Origin: Methylobacterium oryzihabitans
GTDB taxonomy: Bacteria; Pseudomonadota; Alphaproteobacteria; Rhizobiales; Beijerinckiaceae
DNA: 64,000 nt
Direction of reading: 5' to 3'
Assembly (NCBI RefSeq): GCF_004004555.2
Contig: NZ_SACP01000009.1
Span: 1-64,000 of the forward strand
Made by a program: the position numbers and the translations under genes. A model generated the notes under the pieces. It was not told the origin of the DNA. It did not search any database and worked only from the letters and a program-made list of their open reading frames with translations. Shown piece by piece: positions 43,291-51,366 of the stretch. Every line of letters begins with the position of its first letter. The first letter of the stretch is position 1.

Positions 43291-44409
43291 ATGCCGGGTC
43301 CGCTCGCAGGCATCAGGGTCGTTGACCTAAGCACGGTCGTCGCGGGCCCCTTCGCGACGCAGATCCTCGCCGAGCTCGGCGCCGAGATCGTCAAGGTCGA
43401 GGGACCGGGCGGCGACATCCTGCGCGCGCCGGGTCCGGCCCGCTCGCCCGGCATGGGGGCGGCGTTCCTCAACTGCAATCGCGGCAAGGACAGCGTCGTC
43501 CTCGACCTGAAGCAGGAGGCCGGCCGTGCCCGGCTCGACGACCTCGTCCGGGGCGCCGACATCCTCGTCCACAACATGCGGATGAAGGCCGCCGCGCGAC
43601 TCGGCCTCGACGACGCGCGCCTGCGCACGATCAATCCGGGGCTGATCACCTGCGCGATCGTCGGCTTCGGCCAGGACGGGCCCTACCGGGACCGGCCGGC
43701 CTACGACGACATCGTCCAGGCGGCGTCCGGCTGGGCCGATCTCGAGCGGCGGGCCGGGGGCGAGCCCCGCTACGCGCCGACCATCGCGGCCGACAAGACC
43801 GCGTCGCTCTACGTCACCACGGCGGTCGCCGCCGCCCTGTTCCACCGCGCCCGCACGGGAGAGGGACAGGCAATCGAGGTGCCGATGTTCGAGACCATGG
43901 TGTCGTTCCTCGCCGTCGAGCACCTCGCCGGCCTCACCTTCCGACCGCCCCTCGGCCCGTCCGGCTACGCGCGCCTCCTCTCGAAGCACCGCCGGCCCTA
44001 CCCGACCCGCGACGGCCACATCGCGGTCCTGCCCTACAATGCGAGCCACTGGCGCGCGGTCTTTAGCGCCGCCGGCCGCGAGGATTGGGCAGAGGAGGCG
44101 GCCCTCGGCTCCGACGCCGCCCGCGCCGCGATGATCGACACCCTCTACGAGCGCCTGGCCGGCTGCCTCGTACAGGACACGACGGAGGCGTGGCTCTCGC
44201 GCCTCGCACCCCTCGACGTGCCCTGCACGCGGGTCAACCGGATCGAGGACCTGCTCGACGATCCCCACCTCGCGGCCACCGGCTTCTTCGAGGCGATCGA
44301 CCATCCGACGGAGGGACCGCTCCTGGCGACGCGGCCGCCGGTCCGGTTCTCGCGCACGCCCAGTGGCGCGACGCGGCCCGCGCCGCCCCTGGATACGGGC
44401 AACCCCTGA
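43291..44409 (+). CDS. CaiB/BaiF class III CoA-transferase
   Basis: 372 aa. The N-terminus GIRVVDLSTVVAGPFATQILAELGAEIVKVEGPGGDILR is the hallmark of this family. GPYRDRPAYDDIVQAASG and the later AADKTASLY include the conserved catalytic Asp region that forms the acyl-enzyme intermediate. These enzymes move CoA between organic acids. It is the last gene of the IclR-facing set. Together with the SDR and the binding protein it points to catabolism of an imported carboxylic acid whose identity I cannot read. Confidence 0.87.
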   Translation: MPGPLAGIRVVDLSTVVAGPFATQILAELGAEIVKVEGPGGDILRAPGPARSPGMGAAFLNCNRGKDSVVLDLKQEAGRARLDDLVRGADILVHNMRMKAAARLGLDDARLRTINPGLITCAIVGFGQDGPYRDRPAYDDIVQAASGWADLERRAGGEPRYAPTIAADKTASLYVTTAVAAALFHRARTGEGQAIEVPMFETMVSFLAVEHLAGLTFRPPLGPSGYARLLSKHRRPYPTRDGHIAVLPYNASHWRAVFSAAGREDWAEEAALGSDAARAAMIDTLYERLAGCLVQDTTEAWLSRLAPLDVPCTRVNRIEDLLDDPHLAATGFFEAIDHPTEGPLLATRPPVRFSRTPSGATRPAPPLDTGNP

Positions 44410-44443
44410 AGCCGGCATCAGGAGGGCGCGGGCCGCCGCGGCA

Positions 44444-46597
44444 TCACCGCGTCGCGAACTTGATGCTGAGCGCGGCCTTGGCCGTCAGGCCGGGGCTCGG
44501 CAGCAGGTTGAGGTACTGCGTGTAGCGCTTGTCGAAGGCGTTCTGCACGATGACGTCGGCGCGGATGCGATCGTCGAAGCGGTAGGAGGCGAAGAAGTCC
44601 ACGAGCGCGTAGGCCTTCGTCGTCAGGATCGTGGTGCCGGCCGGCACGTCGAGGCGGCTGTCTACGAAGGTGAGGCGGCTCCCGACCGTGACGCGCTCGT
44701 CGAGGAAGCGCAGCCCGAGCGTCGCGCTGATCCGATCCGGGGGAACGGTCAGCAGCGTCTCGCGGGTCGCCTTGTTGCGCCCGTCGGTGTGCGTGGCGGC
44801 GAGCGAGACGAAACCCCCGCCCCAGTCATACGCACCTTCGATCTCGACGCCGGACAGCTCGGCCTGCGCGATGTTGAGGTACTGGAGCGATTGCACCGGG
44901 ATCACGCACGGAAACCGTCCGGGGAGCCGCGTGCAGATCGACGCCGGTATGCCGGGTATGGCCGGGACGAAATAGGTCGGTCCGACCGGCGAGATGTTGA
45001 TATAATCGTCGATGATAGTGTTGAAGACGTTGAGCTTGGCTCGCAGAACGTCGCCCGGCTGGAGCACGTCGCCGTATTTCAGGTTGACGCCGCCCTCGAT
45101 GGTGTGGGCCACCTCCGGCCGGAGCGTCGGATTGGGCAGGATGTTGAAGGCCGGGAACGGATGGATGCCCTGCACCAGCGTCTCGGTGATCGACGGCGCG
45201 CGATAGCCCTCGGCGTAGGTGGCGTAGAACTCGATGCCAGCGAACGGCGACACGCCGACGGTGATCTTGGGCGACAGGCGATCGCCGCTCGATCCGTAGG
45301 CGCCGCCGGAGAGATCGTAGCGGTCGTAGCGCAGCGCGCCGATCACGCGCAGCCAGGAGGCGTAGCGCACCTCGTCCTGGACGAACGCGCCCGCGAGGTT
45401 GCGCTCTCCCGAAGGGGTGAAAGCGGATCCGAAGCCACCGGCCCGGTCCGTCGTCCTGACGCTGTCGAAGACCATGTCCCCGCCGAGCGTCAGGGCATGG
45501 CTCGCGCCCCAGGTGTCGAAACGGGCGGTGTTGTGGATGTCGAACCCCGACGTGTCGATATCGTAGTTGATCTGGTTGCCCGCCCGCACGCCGAGATTGC
45601 CGTAGAGGCCGCTCGCCGTGTCGCTCAGGAAGGTCAGGGTGTTGTGCGTCGTGGTGTAGTAGCCCTTCGCGCTGAGATCGATCAGCGGCACGTCCGGGCG
45701 GGCGAAACGGTAGCCGAGGGTGTAGGTGTCGGCCTGGACGGCGTTGGCGAAGCGGGCGCCGGCGTTGCTGGAGCCGTTATTGGCGAAATCGAAGTTCTGG
45801 ATCAGGGCGGTGCCGCTGACCTCGTGGCCGTCGGCGGGCCGGACGTTGAACTTGGCGAGGCCCGAGGTCAGTTCGTTGCCGGTATCGCGCACCAGGTTGC
45901 CGAGGCCGTCGCGGTAGGGCGTGTTGTTGCGGTAGACGAACTGGCCGAAGATGTCGGCGGCGGTGCCGACGCGCGCGCCGAGAGCGGTCGAGTTCAGGAA
46001 TCTCTGCCCGTTGGTGCCGAACCCCCATTTCTGCACCGCACCGGCCGTCTCGTCCGGCGTCAGGATGTCGTCGATCGAGCGCGTGCGGAAGGCCACCACG
46101 CCGCCGATCGCGCCCGAGCCGTAGATGGTCGAGGTGGGGCCCCGCGTGATGTCGATGCCGCCGACGAGTTCCGGGTCGAGGTAGAAGACGCCGTTGGCGC
46201 TGTGCCCTGAGGTCTGGAAGTCCTGGCGAGCGCCGTCGACCAGCACGTTGACCCGCCCGAAATCCTGCAGGCCGCGGATGTTGATGGCTTGGGCCGGATC
46301 GTTCTGGTTCTCCTGCGTCGTCACGCCCGGCACGTCGCGCAGCACATCGGACAGCCGGCTCGGCTGGAGGCGCCGGATCTGCTCGCGCGTGACCACGCTC
46401 GTGCCCGACAAGACGTCGATCGCCGATTCCTCGGTTTTCGTCGACGTCACCGTGATCGTGTCGAGAGCGATCGGCGCCTCCAGAGGGGCCGCCGGTGGCG
46501 GTGCCGCGGTCTGCGCGTGGGCGGAGCCGAGGGAGAGAAGCGAGACACCGATCAGGAGACCGGAGCGGCACGACAGGATGGGACGGCGGGAGATCAT
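44444..46597 (-). CDS. haem/haemoglobin-type TonB-dependent receptor
   Basis: 717 aa from the ATG at 46597 (MISRRPILSCRSGLLIGVSLLSLGSAHAQ signal peptide); the open frame extends further upstream but lacks signal-peptide character. The plug shows LDTITVTSTKTEESAIDVLSGTSVVTREQI, RLSDVLRDVPGVTTQ and STIYGSGAIGGVVAF, as in HmuR/ShuA/HasR-type receptors, and the barrel ends in KFATR. A YAEGYRAPSITE segment matches the FRAP-like box region of haem receptors. It lies 179 bp downstream of hmuV on the same strand. Confidence 0.85.
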   Translation of the reverse strand: MISRRPILSCRSGLLIGVSLLSLGSAHAQTAAPPPAAPLEAPIALDTITVTSTKTEESAIDVLSGTSVVTREQIRRLQPSRLSDVLRDVPGVTTQENQNDPAQAINIRGLQDFGRVNVLVDGARQDFQTSGHSANGVFYLDPELVGGIDITRGPTSTIYGSGAIGGVVAFRTRSIDDILTPDETAGAVQKWGFGTNGQRFLNSTALGARVGTAADIFGQFVYRNNTPYRDGLGNLVRDTGNELTSGLAKFNVRPADGHEVSGTALIQNFDFANNGSSNAGARFANAVQADTYTLGYRFARPDVPLIDLSAKGYYTTTHNTLTFLSDTASGLYGNLGVRAGNQINYDIDTSGFDIHNTARFDTWGASHALTLGGDMVFDSVRTTDRAGGFGSAFTPSGERNLAGAFVQDEVRYASWLRVIGALRYDRYDLSGGAYGSSGDRLSPKITVGVSPFAGIEFYATYAEGYRAPSITETLVQGIHPFPAFNILPNPTLRPEVAHTIEGGVNLKYGDVLQPGDVLRAKLNVFNTIIDDYINISPVGPTYFVPAIPGIPASICTRLPGRFPCVIPVQSLQYLNIAQAELSGVEIEGAYDWGGGFVSLAATHTDGRNKATRETLLTVPPDRISATLGLRFLDERVTVGSRLTFVDSRLDVPAGTTILTTKAYALVDFFASYRFDDRIRADVIVQNAFDKRYTQYLNLLPSPGLTAKAALSIKFATR

Positions 46598-46776
46598 CAC
46601 CAGTTCCGCGAGGCAGGGCGCAACGTCGAAGGGTTGGCTGGCTGGCGGAGAGCTGGCTGGCTGAGGCTCGTCATGCGAGCCCGGCCGCCTCGGCGTCAAT
46701 GCATGAAGAGAAGAACCGGATTGTTACAGCTCGAAGTTACGGTGGCGCGCGTTCATAAGCATTCCAGACAGATCGT

Positions 46777-47607
46777 CTAACCTGTCGGCGAGTTGCCGCC
46801 GAGCAACAGGCGGGTCGGCAGGATGAACGGCTTGCCGCCTGGCGGAACCCGCCCGACGGGCCATCGCACGCCGAAGACGTCGGAGATCAGGTCGTCGCGC
46901 AGGATCGCACCGGGGGCACCGCGCGCCACGAGCCGGCCGCCGTCGAGCACCAGCAACGTGTCGGCATAGACGGCCGCGAGATTGAGGTCGTGCAGGATCG
47001 CCACCACGCCGACCCCCGTGCGGCGCAGATCGTCCACGGCGTCGAGGATCGCGCTCTGGTGGCGCAGGTCGAGGCTCGCCGTCGGCTCGTCGAGGAACAG
47101 CACCTGTCCCGCGGCGACCGTGCGGCCGGCCGCCAGCTGGCAGAGCACGCGCGCGAAGTGTACGCGGGCCTGCTCGCCGCCCGAGAGGCCAGGATAGGAG
47201 CGCTCGGCAAGGTGCAGGATGTCGGCCTGCTTCAGGGCCTGCACCAGGATCGCCTCCCGGTCGCGGCGGGTCAGCCCCCGGCCGATTCCGTCGAGGCCGA
47301 TCCGCGCCACCTCGGCGACCGCGAACGGGAAGGCGACGCGGGCCTGCTGGGGCAGCACGGCGCGCAAGGTCGCGAGACGCCAGGCCGGGATCCCGGCGAC
47401 CGGCTCCCCGGCATAGGCCACGCTGCCCGATGTCGGGCGCAGCTCCCCGCAGAGGAGACGCAGCAGGGTGGACTTGCCGGCGCCGTTCGGCCCGATCATC
47501 ACCTGCAGCGTGCCGGGCTCGACCGTCAGCGAGACGCCCTGGACGAGGATCTTCCCGTCCGTCGTGAAGCCGAGGTCGCGGCAAGCGAGGAGCGGCAGCT
47601 CAGCCAT
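46777..47607 (-). CDS. hmuV: haem ABC transporter ATPase
   Basis: 276 aa from the ATG at 47607, overlapping hmuU by 8 nt. Walker A GPNGAGKS near residue 39, Q-loop LPQQ, signature LSGGEQAR, Walker B VLFLDEPTASLD and H-loop ILHDLNLA. The AERSYPGLSGGEQARVHFARVLCQL segment is very typical of HmuV. It powers import of haem across the inner membrane with HmuU. Confidence 0.88.
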   Translation of the reverse strand: MAELPLLACRDLGFTTDGKILVQGVSLTVEPGTLQVMIGPNGAGKSTLLRLLCGELRPTSGSVAYAGEPVAGIPAWRLATLRAVLPQQARVAFPFAVAEVARIGLDGIGRGLTRRDREAILVQALKQADILHLAERSYPGLSGGEQARVHFARVLCQLAAGRTVAAGQVLFLDEPTASLDLRHQSAILDAVDDLRRTGVGVVAILHDLNLAAVYADTLLVLDGGRLVARGAPGAILRDDLISDVFGVRWPVGRVPPGGKPFILPTRLLLGGNSPTG

Positions 47608-48667
47608 CGAAGCCTCTCTGTCCGGAGAGCAGCAGCCACAGGAAGACGGGCGCCCCGACGAGCGCGGTGACGATCCCGATCGGCAGCTCGGCCGGGGCGA
47701 CGACGAGGCGCGCCGCGACATCGGCCAGGACGAGCAGCGCGCCGCCCAGCAGCGCGGCGGCGGGCAGGAGGCGGCGGTGGTCGGGGCCGATCACGAGGCG
47801 CAGCGCGTGCGGCACCACGAGACCGACGAACCCGATGACGCCGGCCGCGGCGACGCCCGCGCCGACGGCCACGGCGACGAGCAGGATCGCCGCGCGCTTG
47901 AGGCGCTCGACCGGAATGCCGAGGTGGAAGGCCTCCGCCTCGCCGAGGACCAGGGCATTGAGGCCGCGCCCCAGGAAGGGCACGGCGAGGAGGACCGGCA
48001 GGATCGCCGGAGCCGTCGCCGCGACCTTGGTCCAGCTGGCGCCCCCGAGGCTGCCGAGCGACCAGAAGGTGAGGTCGCGCAGCTGCCGGTCGTTGCTGGC
48101 GAAGACCAGGAGGCCGGTCATCGCCCCGGTGAGCGCTCCGAGGGCGATGCCGGCCAGCAGCATCGTCGCCACCGAGGTCCGCCCGGACCGGGTCGCGACG
48201 AGGTAGAGGCCGAGCGTCGCGGCGAGCCCGCCCAGGAACGCCCCGGCCGGCAGGGCCGCGTAGGGAAGAGGTCCCGGAAGGCCGAGGCTCCGCAGAACGC
48301 CGTCGCCCAGCACGATGATGGTGGCCGCCGCGAGGCCCGCCCCGGCCGAGACCCCGACGAGGGCCGGGTCGGCCAGGGGGTTGCGGAACAGCCCCTGCAT
48401 CAGCGCGCCGGAGACCGCGAGGCCTGCTCCGACCATGAGGCCGAGGAGGGTGCGGGGCAGGCGGATGTTGAGGATGACCAGAGCGTCGCGCGCGGAAGCC
48501 GGATCGGCACTCGCGTGCGCCACCAGTTTCAAGATGCGTGACGGCGGGATCGGGACCGCCCCGACACCGACGGAGAGGATGGCAACCGCGGCAACCAGCA
48601 GGGTGAGAGCGGCGAAGATCAGGCCGCTCCGCCGCCGTGCCCGCATCGGCGCGTGCGCCCTAGTCAC
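47600..48667 (-). CDS. hmuU: haem ABC transporter permease
   Basis: 355 aa, FecCD family, with about nine to ten membrane segments. The LRLPRTLLG-like start of the fold (NIRLPRTLLGLMVGAGLAVSGALMQGLFRNPLADPALVGVSAGAG) and the coupling segment GFVGLVVPHALRLVIGPDHRRLLP are clear. It overlaps hmuT and hmuV by 8 nt each. It is the membrane channel for haem delivered by HmuT. Confidence 0.88.
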   Translation of the reverse strand: MTRAHAPMRARRRSGLIFAALTLLVAAVAILSVGVGAVPIPPSRILKLVAHASADPASARDALVILNIRLPRTLLGLMVGAGLAVSGALMQGLFRNPLADPALVGVSAGAGLAAATIIVLGDGVLRSLGLPGPLPYAALPAGAFLGGLAATLGLYLVATRSGRTSVATMLLAGIALGALTGAMTGLLVFASNDRQLRDLTFWSLGSLGGASWTKVAATAPAILPVLLAVPFLGRGLNALVLGEAEAFHLGIPVERLKRAAILLVAVAVGAGVAAAGVIGFVGLVVPHALRLVIGPDHRRLLPAAALLGGALLVLADVAARLVVAPAELPIGIVTALVGAPVFLWLLLSGQRGFDG

Positions 48668-49547
48668 GGGGCAGGTCGGGATAGATCGCCCGCATCAGGT
48701 CCCGCGCGGCGTCCGGGGTGCGCGGGCCGAACCCGAGAAGGGTGAGGCCGTCCATCGCCACGAGCGCGCGCCTGGCGGCGGCCGGGGTCTGTCCGAGCGC
48801 CGTGCCGGGCGCGAAGACGCCGTCCGGGCTCGGCGCGTCGGCCCCGTTCTGCATCATCACCACGGCGTCGGGCGCCGCCGCGAGGATGGCCTCGTCGCCG
48901 ATCGGCTTGTAGCCGTCGAAGCCCGTCACGGCATTGTCGATCCCGGCGAGCGCCAGGATGCCGTCGGCGGAGCTGCCGCGACCCCCGACCATCATGCGGC
49001 CGTTCGCGACGGACAGGATCACCAGGGCCCTGGCCCGCCTGTCGACCCGAGCCCGCGCTCGCGCCAGTTCGGCGAACCGGGCGCCGACCTCCGCCGCCAG
49101 CCTCTCGGCCGCCGGCGCGAGGCCGGCGAGGTGGCCGACGGTCAGGATCTTGTCGAGGACACCCTCGGGCGTCGGCGGCTCCCTGACGATCGACACCGGG
49201 ACACCGGCCTCCCGCACCAGGGCGAGCACCTCCGGCGGCCCGGCGCCCTCCGCGGCGATGACGAGGTCCGGGCCGAGGGAGAGCAGCCCCTCGGCCGACA
49301 AGGCCCGCAGGTAGCCGACATTCGGCTTCTCGCGCAGGACGTTTGCCGGGAAGAGGCTCGTCGTATCGACGGCCACGACACGTTCGGCGGCGCCGAGCCG
49401 GTAGAGGATCTCGGTGACGGCACCGCCGAGCGAGGCGATGCGGGCCGCCGGCTCGGCCGCTCGCGAAACCCTGGGAACGACGCCGATAACGACGCCGGCG
49501 AGGAGGGCGCGGCGGCTCCAGAGCCGCGGAGTGGAACGGTCGGTCAT
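48660..49547 (-). CDS. hmuT: haem-binding periplasmic protein
   Basis: 295 aa. The signal peptide has RR near its start (WSRRALLAGVVIGVVPRVSRAAE). The mature protein shows RIASLGGAVTEILYRLGAAERVVAVDTTSLFPANVLREKPNVGYLRALSAEGLLSLGPDLVIAAEGAGPP, typical of HmuT, where a Tyr in the N-terminal lobe coordinates haem (a Tyr is present in the NVGYLR segment). The start overlaps the hemP stop by 4 nt. Confidence 0.87.
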   Translation of the reverse strand: MTDRSTPRLWSRRALLAGVVIGVVPRVSRAAEPAARIASLGGAVTEILYRLGAAERVVAVDTTSLFPANVLREKPNVGYLRALSAEGLLSLGPDLVIAAEGAGPPEVLALVREAGVPVSIVREPPTPEGVLDKILTVGHLAGLAPAAERLAAEVGARFAELARARARVDRRARALVILSVANGRMMVGGRGSSADGILALAGIDNAVTGFDGYKPIGDEAILAAAPDAVVMMQNGADAPSPDGVFAPGTALGQTPAAARRALVAMDGLTLLGFGPRTPDAARDLMRAIYPDLPRD

Positions 49548-49741
49548 TTCGTGAGGATCAGCTTGTTGTTGGCGGTGATCCGGAGCCGGTAATGCTCGCC
49601 GGCATGCAGGATCGTCACCTCGCGGGCCCCATGCATCAGGACGGTCGAGGCGATCGTGGTGGGCAGCTCCGGCCGCCGGTTGCGTGCCAAACCCTCAGGA
49701 CCACCGCTGTTGCCGGCGGCGACATCCTCTCGTTTTGTCAT
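49544..49741 (-). CDS. hemP: HemP haemin-uptake protein
   Basis: 65 aa from the ATG at 49741; the frame stays open upstream, but the downstream part carries the whole HemP domain. HemP proteins are short, with a C-terminal HGAREVTILHAGEHYRLRITANNKLILTK-type block: here the residues from HGAREV to LILTK match. HemP/HmuP is needed for haem-uptake gene expression in several alphaproteobacteria, where it acts as an activator. It is the first gene of hemP-hmuT-hmuU-hmuV. An inverted repeat lies about 26-50 bp upstream of the ATG. Confidence 0.82.
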   Translation of the reverse strand: MTKREDVAAGNSGGPEGLARNRRPELPTTIASTVLMHGAREVTILHAGEHYRLRITANNKLILTK

Positions 49742-49766
49742 GGCGTAGACTTTGAGGCGTTCCGTA

Positions 49767-49791
49767 TGTTTGAAACATTCTATTTCAAACA
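49767..49791. promoter_or_regulatory. inverted repeat upstream of hemP, candidate iron-regulator site
   Basis: TGTTTGAAA (49767-49775) and TTTCAAACA (49783-49791) form a perfect 9-bp inverted repeat with a 7-bp spacer (CATTCTA). It resembles the iron-responsive sites of alphaproteobacterial regulators in its GAA-N-TTC core, but does not match the Irr or RirA consensus exactly. Its location before the haem operon supports an operator. Confidence 0.5.
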
Positions 49792-50850
49792 TGGGAAAAT
49801 TGATGACAACCCGTCCTAGGAGATCGTCCTCCGCTGCACAAGATGCGTTGCATCGGAGCGGTTGACGTGGCGCGCTTCGAGTGATCGGAGATCCTCGACC
49901 CTTATAGCGGCGGCGCTTGCCGCCCAACAGGAGAAGCCGTCGGCGCCCCAGGAGCGAGCGGGCAGTCAGCGATCCTGACGCGCCGGACGCGAGTGTTCCA
50001 GCCGGCCTGCAGCAACCGGCGCTCGGGTGGCGTCGATTTCGCGCGGTGCCAAAAATGCCGGATCGGTGGTGGGACGCACCGCGCCGCTCACGAGTCCTCC
50101 CCTCTCGTGCGACCGCCGGCTCCTACCCAGGCCGGCCGATCCCAAGGTCCCTCCCGGAGATCCACCGTGAGCACCGTTTGCGGGCCGCCGCCGTGGCTTT
50201 GATCGATCACGACGACGAGCGAATGCGCGACGTGCCCGCGCCGCGGCACAACCGAGCCAAGTCTCGATGCACGCGCTCTTGTGGATGACTGTGAGAATGC
50301 AGCGAGACCTGAGCCGCAAGTGGTGCTGACAGTAAGTGATGCTGACAGTTCCGCAACTGCTTCGGCAGGGAGACTGCTTACCTTGTCCCAATCGATCCAG
50401 CGGCGCTGTCTCGAGGCGATTATCGAACTCGACAAGGCGAGCCACAAGGCGTTCAAAAACTAGCTATTCAATCTATTCCTGAAGAAAGGAGCAACTCCAT
50501 GTCATCCGAATCCCGTCGAAATCATAATCCAACAATCGACGGAAGCGACAGCAGTGTAATGGCGGCGTGAAGCGTCCGGCAGGAGCTGAGCGTCGTACAG
50601 ATGCTTTGGTACTTTGGTGCTTTGGCAGCAGGCCAGGTTGCAACGGGAAGCTGTTCAGACTGCGCCAACCCGGCCTGCCCATCACATGAGATCGCTTGGG
50701 CGATTCTCGCAGCGACCCGCTATCATATCATGAAGTAGGACCAAGGGAAAAATCGGCAAACAGGGGAGACGGGGTATAAGAGAAAAATGAGTAGATCGCC
50801 AATCTTTCGGGCTCGCACACCTAGAAATATAAGACAATTATGAGAAATTA
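49792..50850. other. long intergenic stretch, no convincing gene
   Basis: About 1.06 kb between hemP and the structured RNA candidate. Short frames (for example 50281-50463 on plus) have no clear ribosome-binding site or recognised domain. It holds a GGCGGC-GCTT-GCCGCC hairpin at 49909-49924 and a short tandem TGCTGACAGT repeat near 50325-50340. Past 50700 the composition becomes clearly AT-rich. It may be a decayed mobile-element or gene remnant, but I cannot identify one. Confidence 0.4.
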
Positions 50851-50991
50851 GAAATGAGAGGCTTTTTCTGTCCGGCCGCTTGACGCCTCGTCCCCTTGGC
50901 GTAGGCCGGACTGCTCTCATCTTTCAGCGCTATCAGACCTTCAACTGTTTGGTGAGAAGTTGTCATGGGCTTCTCGCCATTTTTTGTTTTG
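50851..50991 (+). ncRNA. candidate structured small RNA with Rho-independent terminator
   Basis: Stacked inverted repeats form one long stem: ATGAGAG/CTCTCAT (50854-50860 with 50914-50920), GTCCGGCC/GGCCGGAC (50870-50877 with 50904-50911) and ACGCC/GGCGT (50883-50887 with 50898-50902). The helix has internal loops of 9/2 and 5/1 nt, a 10-nt apical loop, and the outer helix may extend by GAA/TTC. After 31 nt a terminator hairpin with a U-tract follows. No open reading frame explains the conservation of pairing. The 5' end is not defined. I do not recognise an RNA family. Confidence 0.5.
50952..50991 (+). terminator. Rho-independent terminator
   Basis: GGTGAGAAG (50952-50960) pairs with CTTCTCGCC (50971-50979), one G-U pair, with a 10-nt loop, and is followed by ATTTTTTGTTTT. 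It is a strong terminator on the plus strand with no plus-strand protein gene before it, so it should end a transcript from the structured element. Confidence 0.7.
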
Positions 50992-51366
50992 GCGACATCT
51001 GCTGAAGACTATTCAAGATGTCTCGATCATATCAATCTGATATTGCAACCTCGATGATATGATCGGTTTTTACTCATTCGCTGCAAATTCCTCGCAATTT
51101 CAGGATAGTGATAGCCGTATCGAGAATAGTCTGCAATGGGCCATGCTAGCACATTGCAAAGTAAGGCCATGATACTGACAATTGCATTTGGCGCATGACG
51201 AAAAATGTCTTGCGACCTCGATTATTGACGCAATATTCGTCAATCTGTAATTAAGTAAAAAGATAAACTGTACCGCGCGAAAGTCGCACATAATACGAAC
51301 TTCACGCAGTGCATTTTTTAAGTCGTCCGATTGACGGGCATCTGACGTCTACGATCTATTATTACG
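50992..51366. other. AT-rich intergenic, no gene seen
   Basis: 375 bp downstream of the PQQ dehydrogenase stop, much AT-richer than the surrounding genes. The only frame of note (51100-51291 on minus) has no family resemblance. I see no terminator for the dehydrogenase transcript. The composition suggests acquired DNA. Confidence 0.4.

Noticed and set aside
50281..50463. A short plus-strand frame in the hemP-PQQ gap as a gene
   Set aside because: There is no Shine-Dalgarno sequence, no recognised domain, and no coupling to any neighbour.
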